A DNA stretch of 64,000 bases from Candidatus Fredericiella danica. GTDB lineage: Bacteria; Chloroflexota; Anaerolineae; Caldilineales; Caldilineaceae. Under the pieces are notes generated by a model that saw only the letters and a program-made list of their open reading frames with translations, did not search any database and was not told the DNA's origin. The position numbers and the translations under genes are program-made. The stretch spans positions 1 to 64,000 of the forward strand of contig JADJPH010000041.1 of NCBI GenBank assembly GCA_016713335.1, in the 5' to 3' direction. Every line of letters begins with the position of its first letter. The stretch's first letter is position 1. Positions 18,881 through 30,178 of this stretch are shown one piece after another.

Positions 18881-20542
18881 ATGCCAACACCGATCACGAT
18901 CTTTCAAGCAAAGCAGATCGTCACCATGAACCCCAGCAATCCGAAAGCGACCCACGTCGCCGTGCGGGAGGGAAAAATCCTCGGCGCCGGCACGCTGGCT
19001 GAACTCAAGGGCTGGGGCGCGTATGAACTCGACGACACCTTTAAGGACCATGTCCTCGTTCCCGGTTTTATCGAAGCCCACGCCCATGTGCTGGAAGGCG
19101 CGCTCGCCGAACTCCCCTACACCGGCTATTTCGACCGGAAACGAATTGACGGCTCGACGGCCAAAGGCATCAAAAGCTACGCTGAATTGATCGACTTCCT
19201 GAAGCAACTCGACCAGCAATTGACGCCACCGGATGCCCCTCTCATCGTCCAGGGATTTGACCCCATCTATTTTCCGGGCGAACGCCTGGCGGCAAAACAC
19301 CTCGATCAGGTCTCGCTGACCCGCCCAATATTGGTATTCCATGCCAGCGGTCACCTCGCAACCGTGAACACCGCGCTTATGCGCGCATCCAACATCACAC
19401 GCGCTACCACAGTGGCGGGCGTAGGCCGTGATGAAAATGGCGATCCGGATGGTGAATTGCAGGAAATGCCCGCGATGGCGCTTGCAACCGCTGAACTCCA
19501 TATCCTGATGGGCATCATGGGGAGTGAAGACGGCATCCGCCGCTATGGCGCGGCCGCGCGTAACGCAGGTCTCACCACCGTAACTGATATGGCGAGCATG
19601 ATCCTGATGCAACCACAGGACCTCGCCACCTGGCAGCGGGTCGTCAACAACCCGGCATTCCCGGCGCGCGTGGCGAGCTACAACCTTGCGGCGCTGGCCG
19701 GAGTGAACGCTGACTGGACAGGGGTAGCCGCCAAGATCAAGGACCTGCAGATGCACGAGTCATCGGACAAGCTGCGTTTCCCCGGGGTCAAATTCGTCAT
19801 TGATGGTTCGATCCAGGGTTGGACCGCAGTACTGAACTGGCCGGGATATTACACGGGTGAAGACCACGGGCTACTGCTGACCGTGCCAGAGCAATTCAAA
19901 GACTGGATGCTGCCATTCCACAAGGCGGGGATTCAAGTCAGTGTGCACTGTAACGGAGACAAGACGGCCGACATCATGATCGACGCGGTCGAGGATGTTC
20001 TGAAGGAATGGGCATGGCTCGACCATCGCCACACGGTGCAGCATGCCCAGTTGCTGACCTCCGCCCAATTGCGCCGGATGGCAAAACTCGGCCTATGCGC
20101 CAACTTCTTTACGAACCACCTCTGGTACTGGGGCGACCAACACTACGAGCAGACCGTAGGGCCGGAACGTGCGAACCGCATGGAACCCTGCGCCACAGCC
20201 ATCCGCGAAGGCGTCCACTTCTCGTTGCATACCGATGCCAACGTCACACCCTTAGGCCACCTCCACACGATGTGGTGCGCGGTCAATCGGGTAACGCCCT
20301 CTGGTCGCATCCTGGGCGAAGAAGAGCGGATCAGTGCCTACGACGCGCTCTATGCGACCACGGTTGGCGCGGCCTATCAGATGCACATGGACAGCGAGAT
20401 CGGATCGATCGAGATCGGTAAGTTGGCCGACTTCACCGTGCTCGAAGCCAGCCCGCTGGACGTCAAGCCAATCGAGATCAAAGATATCGGGATCTGGGGC
20501 ACCGTTGTCGGCGGCGTTAAGTATCCCGCGCCGTCCGCGTGA
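18881..20542 (+). CDS. Amidohydrolase, YtcJ-like
   Basis: 553 residues; the ATG at 18881 has AGGAG 5 bases upstream. Amidohydrolase_3 family: the N-terminal beta-sandwich starts TIFQAKQIVTMNP, then the metal motif LVPGFIEAHAH (HxH), the central IQVSVHCNGDKTADIMIDAV, HRHTVQHAQLLT, and the final metal Asp in FSLHTDANVTPLG. The C-terminal strand GSIEIGKLADFTVLEA completes the composite domain. These are metal-dependent hydrolases of C-N bonds with mostly unknown substrates. It lies 48 bases before the CobW-RuBisCO-like gene and may be cotranscribed with it. Confidence 0.9.
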   Translation: MPTPITIFQAKQIVTMNPSNPKATHVAVREGKILGAGTLAELKGWGAYELDDTFKDHVLVPGFIEAHAHVLEGALAELPYTGYFDRKRIDGSTAKGIKSYAELIDFLKQLDQQLTPPDAPLIVQGFDPIYFPGERLAAKHLDQVSLTRPILVFHASGHLATVNTALMRASNITRATTVAGVGRDENGDPDGELQEMPAMALATAELHILMGIMGSEDGIRRYGAAARNAGLTTVTDMASMILMQPQDLATWQRVVNNPAFPARVASYNLAALAGVNADWTGVAAKIKDLQMHESSDKLRFPGVKFVIDGSIQGWTAVLNWPGYYTGEDHGLLLTVPEQFKDWMLPFHKAGIQVSVHCNGDKTADIMIDAVEDVLKEWAWLDHRHTVQHAQLLTSAQLRRMAKLGLCANFFTNHLWYWGDQHYEQTVGPERANRMEPCATAIREGVHFSLHTDANVTPLGHLHTMWCAVNRVTPSGRILGEEERISAYDALYATTVGAAYQMHMDSEIGSIEIGKLADFTVLEASPLDVKPIEIKDIGIWGTVVGGVKYPAPSA

Positions 20543-20590
20543 TCGCTTCCCCGCAAATGTCAGACCACCACGTGAGCCAGGACCAAGGAT

Positions 20591-22747
20591 ATGGACGTAG
20601 AAGATAACCGACTCCCCTTAACCGTCGTAGGCGGCTACCTGGGATCGGGCAAGACAACGCTGTTGAATTATCTGCTTTCTGGCCTCCACGAACGCCGGAT
20701 TGCCGTCATCGTCAACGATTTTGGCAGCATCAACATCGACGCGTCCATGATCGAGCATCAGGACGGCGACGTCGTTAACCTTGCGAATGGGTGCATTTGC
20801 TGCACCCTTGCCATTGGGTTGATCCAATGCCTTTTCATGCTGGCCAATCGATCACCACGTCCGGATCATGTCGTCATCGAAGCGAGTGGCGTCGCCGACC
20901 CATATAAGATCGCACAATATGGACACGTGCCACCCTATCGTCTGGATGGCGTCATCGTGCTGGCCGACGCGGAGACGGTGCGTGCGCGCGCAAAGGACAA
21001 ATACGTAGGACCGACGGTGATCAGGCAACTCAAAGCGGCCGACATGATCGTGCTCAACAAGGTCGACCTGGTCTCCCAAGAACAACTGGACCAGGTGAAA
21101 CAGTGGCTGCTTGACCTGGTGCCGGAGGCGCATCTCATCCCTGTCAAAAACGCACAGGCGCCCCTGCCCCTATTGCTTGATCTGAGACATGGTGGTCCAC
21201 CTGGCACGACAGACGAAGCATCGGAGCACAACCACCCGCTCGATTACGACACCTGGAGCTATCGGAGCGAACACCCTGTGACACGCGCAACGCTAAGCGC
21301 ACTGCTCAGTGTCTTATCGTCTTCCATTCTGCGCGCCAAAGGCTTTATTTACCTGGTTGAAGACCCGGAACACCGCCACCGCTTTCAAATGGTCGGCAAG
21401 CGCTGGAGCGAAAATGTGGACCGTTTGTGGGGTGATGAAACGCCTGCCACCCAATTCGTGATCATCGGTCTCCCAGGCACTATCGACCGGAGCCAACTGG
21501 AACAGATCCTGACACAGCCAAAGGCAAGCCTTCCCGTTCACCACCCTCCTCCCGGCTCGCTGCTCGAAGCGTGCTCGGCAATCCCAGCCGGCGTGGATGC
21601 GTTTGATGCCACGGGCCGCATGGGGCTGCTACACGTGGCCTTCCCGCTCAAGATGATGCTCCAACCCGATGGCCATCTCACCTCAAGCGACATCTTACAC
21701 ACGATCGCATCGGCCGTGATCTTCGACTTCTACGAAAACCAGGATGCGCGTCTCGTCAACCTTCAAATCCCGGAAAAGGTCCTACGGTCCTTTCCTGGAC
21801 CGGCCTACGGCCCACTGGGGATCCGGCGCGCCACGGGGTTCGCCCCCACGCAGACGGCTTTTGGCACGATCTTAAAACCGACCGCTGGGATCACGCCCGC
21901 AGAAGTGGGCAATCTCGTGGCGCAGGCTGCGGAGAATCCGCTCTTCTTGTTTATCAAGGAAGATGAAGATCTCTATCCAAATCTCGACTACTCGCCGGTT
22001 GCCGAGCGCACGCGCCGCGCCGTCGCCGCAATCGAGCGCGCCAGAGACAAACGGGGCGGGCTGGGGCTGATCTTTGCACCGCACATCAGCGGTGCGCCGC
22101 ACGAACTACGCGCAACGTTAGAAGCCGTGGTGGAAGCCGGCGCCACCGGCGTCATGCTGAGCGAGACCTTCGCGGGCGGCGCATTCCGCCTGGTGCGCGA
22201 GGCGACCAAACACATGGAACGGCCGCCTGCCATTTATGGCCACAATGCCGGCATCGGCGCCAAAACACATGCGATCTGGCGTGAGGTGATTGACCTGCTT
22301 GCGCGCCTCGATGGGATCGACTTTCGCCAGACCGCCCCGGTCCGTCCGGGCGCCGTACCCTACATCCGGCCCTATGGCGCCGAATGGTTGGCGTCGGAAG
22401 AGATCCTGACCCGCCCCATCCCAGGCATCAACCCGACGATGATTGCCCGCGCCGGCGCCCTGGATCAGGGCAACATCGGGCTGAACCTGGCCGAAGCGGC
22501 ACGGCGCGGCATCACCGAAAACATCCTCTTCCTGGCCGGTTCTGCGATCAACTCGATCAAGAATGCACAGGGCCAGGCCGATCCCAAGGTCGGCGCCGAA
22601 GCCATGCTGCAGGCATTAGACGTTTATGAATCTGGCGAACTGCGCGACACACCGGACACAGAATACGTCAAAGCACTCGCCGCCGTCGCCGACCGCCGCC
22701 ATCTGACCGCCCTGCGCGAGTCCCTACGGCAGCGGTACGGGGTTTAG
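20591..22747 (+). CDS. CobW-type GTPase fused to RuBisCO-like domain
   Basis: One uninterrupted 718-residue frame. Residues 8-195 are a COG0523/CobW GTPase: P-loop GGYLGSGKTTLL (14-25), metal site NGCICC (C68, C70, C71), and NKVD (156-159). Residues 225-310 are the CobW C-terminal domain (RAKGFIYLVED, RWSENVDRLW). Residues about 335-718 are RuBisCO-like: LLHVAFPLKMML, FPGPAYGPLGIR, GTILKPTAGITPAEVG (K429 equals RuBisCO K175), FIKEDED (K456, D458, E459 equal the carbamyl-Lys and metal ligands) and IYGHNAGIG. The loop-6 lysine and the second active-site Lys (T431) are missing, so it is not a carboxylase. About 70 residues of the usual RuBisCO N-terminal domain are absent at the junction. Confidence 0.85.
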   Translation: MDVEDNRLPLTVVGGYLGSGKTTLLNYLLSGLHERRIAVIVNDFGSINIDASMIEHQDGDVVNLANGCICCTLAIGLIQCLFMLANRSPRPDHVVIEASGVADPYKIAQYGHVPPYRLDGVIVLADAETVRARAKDKYVGPTVIRQLKAADMIVLNKVDLVSQEQLDQVKQWLLDLVPEAHLIPVKNAQAPLPLLLDLRHGGPPGTTDEASEHNHPLDYDTWSYRSEHPVTRATLSALLSVLSSSILRAKGFIYLVEDPEHRHRFQMVGKRWSENVDRLWGDETPATQFVIIGLPGTIDRSQLEQILTQPKASLPVHHPPPGSLLEACSAIPAGVDAFDATGRMGLLHVAFPLKMMLQPDGHLTSSDILHTIASAVIFDFYENQDARLVNLQIPEKVLRSFPGPAYGPLGIRRATGFAPTQTAFGTILKPTAGITPAEVGNLVAQAAENPLFLFIKEDEDLYPNLDYSPVAERTRRAVAAIERARDKRGGLGLIFAPHISGAPHELRATLEAVVEAGATGVMLSETFAGGAFRLVREATKHMERPPAIYGHNAGIGAKTHAIWREVIDLLARLDGIDFRQTAPVRPGAVPYIRPYGAEWLASEEILTRPIPGINPTMIARAGALDQGNIGLNLAEAARRGITENILFLAGSAINSIKNAQGQADPKVGAEAMLQALDVYESGELRDTPDTEYVKALAAVADRRHLTALRESLRQRYGV

Positions 22748-22753
22748 AATTAT

Positions 22754-23244
22754 ATGTCCATCACCCTACGCCCAATCGTCGATTCCGACCTCCCCATTTT
22801 CTTCGAGCAGGGGTTGGATGAGGCGGCCAACGATATGGCTGCGTTTACTGCCAAAGACCCAGCAGATCGCGCGGCATTTGAACAGCACTGGGCGCGAATC
22901 CGAGCGGACGCGACCGTCATGCTCCGGACAATCATTTCTGGGGATCAGGTGGCTGGTTACGTAGGCAGCTACGAACAAATGGGGGAACCTGAAGTCACCT
23001 ACTGGATCGGGAAGGAATTCTGGGGCAAGGGGCGTTGCCACCTGCTGCGTTGGCGCTGTTTCTAGCAGAGCAGCGCCAACGCCCGATCTTTGCCCACGTC
23101 GCCAAAGACAATGTGGGTTCGCTGCGCGTCCTGCAGAAGTGCGGCTTTCAGATCATCGGTGAAGACAAAGGTTTTGCCAACGCCCGCGACGCCGAGACTG
23201 AAGAATACATCCTACAACTGGCGCTGCCGCTTGGCGCTACATAG
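22754..23244 (+). CDS. GNAT acetyltransferase, frameshifted
   Basis: Starts MSITLRPIVDSDLPIFFEQG, 7 bases after the previous stop. The acetyl-CoA fold is visible: strands around VAGYVGSYEQMGEPEVTYWI, then GKEFWGKG at the start of motif A. After a frame change near 23030 it continues ALALFLAEQRQRPIFAHVAKDNVGSLRVLQKCGFQIIGED, the normal second half. About 160 residues after correction. RimJ/RimL-like; the target amine is unknown. Its end overlaps the convergent lipoprotein gene by about 30 bases. Confidence 0.8.
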
Positions 23245-23947
23245 CGCCACTGCCAGTTTTTCAATCGCCTGGATCGGGATGTCTGCCGGCACCAGGTTGA
23301 AATTCCAGAAAAATTGAGTGCCCCATTCCTGGAAGCCTGCACGATTGGGCATAAAGAGAAAATCCTTCATCTTCACAGTCAGCGATGGTTCTTCATCAAG
23401 ATTGAGCCATTGATTTGGATTGTCCCCAAGCGGAAAAAAAAACATAGCCAGCTCGGCTTTTTGTTCCACTAAATTGTTCAACAAAATGCGATCAAACTCC
23501 GATGGCCGAATAATGCGCCCAGACACCGTATACAATGAAATGAGTGATTGGCAGGACCAACACCCACGACATAACCAGGCATCGTAGTGGGTTGAACCGT
23601 GAGAACAAAGGGATACGCTTGGAGTCCTGAAGCCGACGGTGGACTTCATCCCGCACCCATTGTTCGTCGACCGATTTACCTTTTAGCGCCATTTGATAAT
23701 CGATTGCCGCATCGATCAACTGGGGTGCGAGGTATGTCAGATGCACCGTTGCGCGATCGGTGCGTCCAATTGTCGACAGATCAATCGCTTCTGAATCAGT
23801 CCAGAACTGAATCTGCTCAATAAAGAGGGCATATTTGCGTTTTGCTTCATTACTGGGTTCATCGTTTGGCGCGGGATCCCAGCAACTTGCCAACATGGGT
23901 GCAACGAATAGCATCACGGCCAGGAGAGCCAGAGTCCGTTTGTTCAT
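23212..23947 (-). CDS. Putative lipoprotein of unknown function, frameshifted
   Basis: Begins MNKRTLALLAVMLFVAPMLA and then SCW: a lipoprotein signal with lipobox LASC (Cys 22). The mature part (YALFIEQIQFWTDSEAIDLS and following) has no domain I recognise. The first frame stops at 23492. A second frame continues GRIIRPSEFDRILLNNL and then EQKAELAMFFFPLGDNPNQW to 23212. Whether the two belong to one protein is likely but not proven, and the junction 23500-23600 may hold more than one indel. Convergent with the GNAT gene. Confidence 0.5.
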
Positions 23948-24163
23948 AGGGTGTAGTGTGACGAGTTAGCCGGCGCAAAGTGAACCTGCTGGCGTACGGG
24001 GTTGAGGGATTGATACTTACGATTGATATTAGGGTAGCAGGTAGTCAGAGAGTCGTCAATACCCTTCTACCATTTCTTGCACGCAAAGAAACTAAAAACA
24101 TCAGGAATGTGATATCTTGATAACCTGTCGCCCAACTGACAAACGAACCAGAGGAGAACGGCC

Positions 24164-24743
24164 ATGCGGAAAATCATTGTCTACAACGTCATCTCACTGG
24201 ATGGGTACCATACCGGTCTGGAGAATGATGTCTCGGTCATGTTCCCAATGATTGGAGATGTCTTCGACTCTTACAATACCGAACTGCTCCGCACCGCCGA
24301 TGTGCACCTGATGGGCCGCGTTTCTTTTGAACTGTTCCAAAGTTTCTGGCCCAGGGTCGCCGAGAATCCGACCTCAGATGAGTGGACGGACGCACAACGA
24401 TCTCTCGCAGGCGAGCAAGCACATCAAGGGCATCGTCATCTCAGACACGCTGACGGGGAATTGGCAAGATGTCCGCATCATCAGACGTCGCGACGCCTAT
24501 CAGCAACTTGCCGAACTCAAACGCCAGGACGGCAAAGATATCTTGATCACCGGCAGCAGGACCCTCTGGAACGATCTGCTGGCGCATGATCTGATTGACG
24601 AAATCCATCTGCTAATTGGCAACCATATCCTGGGACAAGGAGTCCCTGTTTTCGCCGGCAAGACGCCCGCCTCACTCCGGCTCATCGAGACCCGCAGATG
24701 GGACGATTCGGACAATGTGCTGCTGAGGTATGAGGTTGTTTGA
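24164..24743 (+). CDS. Dihydrofolate reductase-family protein (RibD C-terminal type), frameshifted
   Basis: A good AGGAG precedes the ATG. The N terminus MRKIIVYNVISLDGYHTG has the family signature SLDG. Next comes LLRTADVHLMGRVSFELFQ. After an indel near 24410 it continues HIKGIVISDTLTGNWQDVRI, then GKDILITGSRTLWNDLLAHD and IDEIHLLIGNHILGQGVPVF. About 192 residues, normal length. Members are NADPH-dependent reductases related to riboflavin RibD; most are uncharacterised. Confidence 0.8.
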
Positions 24744-24751
24744 TTCTCGTT

Positions 24752-24868
24752 TCTCTCCGCGTTTTCTCCGCGTCTCTGCGCCTCCGCGTTGGTCGTTGGA
24801 GCGGGAGAGGAAAAGATCAACGCGGAGACGCCGAGTTGGCGCGGAGTTCGCGGAGAGGCGGAGAGAGG
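24752..24868. repeat. Inverted repeat, same family as 7820-8011
   Basis: The left arm TCTCCGCGTTTTCTCCGCGT, with GCGCCTCCGCGTTGG, pairs roughly with the right arm CAACGCGGAGACGCCGAG and GCGGAGTTCGCGGAGAGGCG. The element starts 8 bases after the reductase stop and ends 18 bases before the -35 of the LacI promoter, so it fills the space between the two genes. It may act as a terminator for the upstream gene. Confidence 0.7.
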
Positions 24869-24885
24869 CAATCGATAAATGCCTA

Positions 24886-24928
24886 TTGACAATCCCCTAT
24901 TCCCTCGATATACTGCACACGTGTGCAA
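24886..24928 (+). promoter_or_regulatory. lacI-family gene promoter with operator palindrome
   Basis: TTGACA at 24886-24891, 18-bp spacer, TATACT at 24910-24915. The palindrome TGCACACGTGTGCA at 24915-24928 directly overlaps the -10 and the expected start point. The same palindrome, extended to 20 bp, sits at the inositol operon promoter. A repressor bound here would block RNA polymerase, so autoregulation is likely. Confidence 0.8.
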
Positions 24929-24990
24929 AAACATAGTGACGCCTACTACGTCACAGTAGTGAACCCGCAAATCACCCAGACAACCTACTG

Positions 24991-26036
24991 ATGAGCCCAA
25001 GATCTGTTTCAATTCAGGATATTGCAGAGGAAGCCGGCGTGTCGCACTCGACCGTCTCACGCGCCCTGCACGATAGCCCACTCATCAGCGCGGAAGTGCG
25101 CCAGCGTATCCAGTCACTTGCCCAGGAAATGGGCTACACCCCAAACGCCGTCGCCCAGAGCCTCAAAGGCAAACGCACCAATACCGTGGGACTGGTCGTC
25201 ACCTCCATCTCCGATCCGTTTATCATCCGCGTCGTGCGCGGCGTCGAGGATGTCGCCCAAGCCGCCAATATCAGCGTCTTCCTGAGCGCTTCCTACAACG
25301 ACCCTGAGCGCGAAGCTCGAGGTCATTGAGACCTTTCACCGCCGCCGTGTAGACGGCGTCATCAGCACCGGTGCCCAAATTCTCGGTCCTTATGTCCAAC
25401 GCCTGGCGCAGATCAATATGCCAACCATCATGATCAACCGGCAGCCTGAATCTGCAGCAGATACGTTGATTTCGGTCGATGCCGACGACTATGGCGGCGC
25501 CTGCGACGCGGTGAACCATCTGCTAGCGCTTGGCCACCGCAAGATCGGATATCTCGGCGTCGCCAATCGCATGCAGTCAAGCCGCCGGCGGCTGGCGGCT
25601 TATCGCGATATGCTGCACGATGCCGGCATCGTGGGCGCAGAGGGATTGGGTCCGGATTGCACCACTACGCATTAGCGCGCACACCGATGACGTTGCCGAG
25701 GGCAAAGCGATGCTCCCGGCGCTTCTACGCGCCGGGGTCACGGCCGTCTTCTGCTACAACGATATGATCGCCGTTGGCGTGTTGATGGCCTGCCGCGAAC
25801 TTGGCGTGCGTGTTCCAGAGCAGTTGAGCGTGGTCGGCTATGATGATGTGGAGATCGCAGGGTACGTCACGCCGCCGCTAACAACCATCCACCAGCCCAA
25901 ACTGCGGCTTGGCGAGCTTGCGATGCAGATGCTCTTGGAGCTACTCGAAGGCCGGTCCGTACAGAGTCAATTGCTTCCCAACGAGTTCGTCCTGCGTGCA
26001 AGCACTGCGCCGCCCGGGGCCGCCGCGCAAGGTTGA
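24991..26036 (+). CDS. LacI-family transcriptional regulator, frameshifted
   Basis: N-terminal HTH: VSIQDIAEEAGVSHSTVSRA with the hinge SLAQEMGYTPNAVAQSLKGK (residues 5-65), the LacI DNA-binding unit. The sugar-binding domain follows: TNTVGLVVTSISDPF, then in a second frame KLEVIETFHRRRVDGVISTG and HRKIGYLGVANRMQSSRRRL, then in a third frame AVFCYNDMIAVGVLMACREL and LSVVGYDDVEIAGYVTPPLT. Two indels, near 25315 and 25665. About 348 residues after correction. It is followed by the inositol operon, whose promoter bears the same operator as its own, so it is the probable repressor; an inositol-related inducer is inferred. Confidence 0.85.
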
Positions 26037-26051
26037 TGGAGTTTTTGATGC

Positions 26052-26108
26052 TTGACAAGGGTTCTTGCCTGTGATAATGTAATCAAGGCTTTGCACACGT
26101 GTGCAAAG
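26052..26108 (+). promoter_or_regulatory. Inositol operon promoter with 20-bp operator
   Basis: TTGACA at 26052-26057, GATAAT at 26073-26078 (15-bp spacing), then the perfect 20-bp palindrome CTTTGCACACGTGTGCAAAG at 26089-26108, centred about 20 bases after the -10. Even symmetry with a central CG is typical of LacI-family operators. Transcription would start near 26085, giving a leader of about 175 nt before the first gene. Confidence 0.8.
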
Positions 26109-26176
26109 ACACCCAGTTGGCTCCCAAAGCGCGTTCGTTCTCCTGCTGTTTTGCGGGTGACAATGTTCAATATTTG

Positions 26177-26204
26177 CGCAAGCTTGCTTGCGTATTTCTT
26201 TTTT
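26177..26204 (+). terminator. Terminator-like hairpin in the operon leader
   Basis: CGCAAG (26177-26182) and CTTGCG (26187-26192) pair around a CTTG loop. They are followed by a T-rich tail (TATTTCTTTTTT, 26193-26204). It lies between the operator and the first gene (ATG 26261). The stem is only 6 bp, so it may be a weak terminator or attenuator, or chance. Confidence 0.4.
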
Positions 26205-26260
26205 GCCGATGCTGATTCTGGTTAGTCGCGTCGCGCGCTGCTTTTTCCTAGGAGGTCTTT

Positions 26261-27341
26261 ATGGCGAATCCGAGCCCTTTGTATCAAACGGTCTCGACCA
26301 CCCCGACTGACTATTGGAACGATTCTTGTTCCGTGGCTGAATTGAACTACGCGATTGGCCATGGCGCCGTCGGCGCCACCACCAACCCGAATATTGTGCT
26401 CAACGTGCTCAAGCAGGAAATGCACCTCTGGGATGCCCGGATCCGCGAGATCATTGCCGAAAACCCAACCTGGTCTGAGTCTGAAGTCGCCTGGAAGTTG
26501 ATCGAAGAAATGGCAGTGGTTGGCGCGGACCTGCTCCAGCCGGCCTTCGAGCGTGAAGGCGGCATGAAAGGGCGCCTCTCCATCCAGACCAACCCCATGT
26601 TCTATCGCAATCCGGAGGCAATCGTCGACCAGGCACGCCATTTCGATACCCTGGCGCCCAATATGCAGGTCAAGATGCCTGTCACGGCGGCTGGGGTGCG
26701 CGCCATCGAAGAATCCACCTACCATGGCGTCAACGTCAATGCCACGGTTAGTTTTACCGGTGCCGCAGGCCATCGCCGTCGCTGAAGCCGTGGAACGTGG
26801 TCTCGACCGCCGAGCCGCCGAAGGCAAAGACATCAGCAAGATGTCGCCGGTCTGCACCATCATGATTGGCCGCACCGATGACTGGATAAAGGTCGTCGCC
26901 GCACGCGACAGCGTCGACATCGATCCAACTTATCTCAATTGGGCGGGCATCGCCGTCTTTAAGAATGCCTACCGGATCTATCAGGAACGCGGCTATCGCA
27001 CCCGGCTGCTGGCCGCGGCCTATCGCCACCTGGGCCATTGGTCGGAGTTGATCGGCGGTGACATCGTCCTGACGATTCCCTACGAATGGCAGGTGAAGAT
27101 TAACGATTCTGATATACCGGTCGTCAAGCGCATCCAGAACCCGGTGGACGCGCAGATCGTCGATACACTCTACTCAAAAATTCCGGACTTCCGCCGCGCC
27201 TATGACGCCGATGGCATGACCCCAGAAGAATTCGTCGGCTACGGCGCCACGGCGCGCACGCTACGCGCCTTTATCGCCGCCGCCCATGACCTGATGGCGG
27301 TAGTGCGCGACTTCATGCTGCCCAACCCGGATGTGAAGTAG
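26261..27341 (+). CDS. Transaldolase-family protein, frameshifted
   Basis: A perfect AGGAGG precedes the ATG. About 358 residues. Motifs: ELNYAIGHGAVGATTNPNIV (the transaldolase TTNP signature, residues 40-43), and NMQVKMPVT with the probable Schiff-base lysine K138, followed by GVNVNATVSFT. After one extra base near 26757 it continues VPQAIAVAEAVERG, MSPVCTIMIGRTDDW and DIVLTIPYEWQVKINDSDIP. The family uses a class I aldolase mechanism on ketose phosphates. First gene of the inositol operon; it might serve in place of the missing IolJ aldolase, or feed fragments into the pentose phosphate pool. That role is inference. Confidence 0.8.
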
Positions 27342-27365
27342 ATGGTGGCGGAAAGAGAACAACTC

Positions 27366-28268
27366 ATGCAACAATACACGGTCGAAAACCTGGTCATTCA
27401 TCCCGGCAACTCAGCGGATCCGGACGTCATCGTGGACGTCACCCCTGCCGCAGCGGGCTGGGATACCATCAATTTCCAGGCCCGTCGCCTGCAAAGCGGG
27501 AAGAGCTGGTCGTTCCAAACCACTGACAATGAGCTGGCCCTGGTTGTGCTGGGCGGTACGGTCAACGTCGCCTCCAATCGTGGCGCATGGCAGGGGCTTG
27601 GGACCAGAGCCAACGTCTTCGCCGGTCTGCCCTATGCCCTCTATCTGCCGCCGCACACGGACTTCTCCGTCAGCGCCGTCACAGACTGTGAGTTTGCCGT
27701 CGCGTGGGTGGCGGCAACCGAGGATCATGCCCCTGTGCTGGTGACCCCCACCGACGTTGGCATCGAAATCCGCGGCGGCGACCACGCCACCCGGCAGATC
27801 AACAAGATGTTGCCCCCCGGCTTCCCCTGTCAGCGGCTGGTCGTCGTCGAGGTCTATACGCCCGGCGGCAATTGGTCAAGCTATCCGCCTCACAAACATG
27901 ACGTCCATACCGTCGATGCGAAGGGTAATGTGCTTCAGGCGGATCTGGATGAGACCTACTACTACAAGATTGATCGACCGGAAGGGTATGCATTCCAACG
28001 CGTCTACACGGACGCCGATTCACCTCTTCACGCCGCCGGGTATCCAATCGACGCGGTCGTGATGGCGCGCAACGATGACGTGGTGCTGATCCCGGAAGGG
28101 TATCACCCCGTCAGTTGCCCGGTTGGCTACACGGCCTACTACCTGAACGTGCTGTCAGGCAGCGCTCAGAGCCTGGCCGCTCAGGACGATCCGGACTATG
28201 CCTGGATCAAGGATTCCTATCAAACCATGGATCCGCGGTTACCGATCTATGCGACTGCGGTGGGCTGA
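27366..28268 (+). CDS. iolB: 5-deoxy-glucuronate isomerase IolB
   Basis: IolB/KduI-type double cupin, 300 residues. It isomerises 5-deoxy-glucuronate to 5-dehydro-2-deoxy-gluconate. The metal site is visible in NWSSYPPHKHD with the Glu in DETYYYKIDRPEG, and the late His in IPEGYHPVSCPVGY. Start: ATG 27366 (MQQYTVENLVIHPG) has GGAAAGAG upstream; an in-frame ATG at 27342 directly after the transaldolase stop is the alternative. Intact frame. Its place between the transaldolase and IolD supports the assignment. Confidence 0.9.
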   Translation: MQQYTVENLVIHPGNSADPDVIVDVTPAAAGWDTINFQARRLQSGKSWSFQTTDNELALVVLGGTVNVASNRGAWQGLGTRANVFAGLPYALYLPPHTDFSVSAVTDCEFAVAWVAATEDHAPVLVTPTDVGIEIRGGDHATRQINKMLPPGFPCQRLVVVEVYTPGGNWSSYPPHKHDVHTVDAKGNVLQADLDETYYYKIDRPEGYAFQRVYTDADSPLHAAGYPIDAVVMARNDDVVLIPEGYHPVSCPVGYTAYYLNVLSGSAQSLAAQDDPDYAWIKDSYQTMDPRLPIYATAVG

Positions 28269-28346
28269 GGCGTTGCCAAACAAGGTACAAACATGATCCG
28301 GGTGCGCTCATTTGCACCCGCAGAACGAGCGAAGGAGTTGGGAAAA

Positions 28347-30178
<1,832 letters not shown>

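Noticed and set aside
20591..22747. Genuine carbon-fixing RuBisCO
   Set aside because: The loop-6 Lys and the second active-site Lys are absent; only the metal-binding core is kept, so it is a RuBisCO-like protein.
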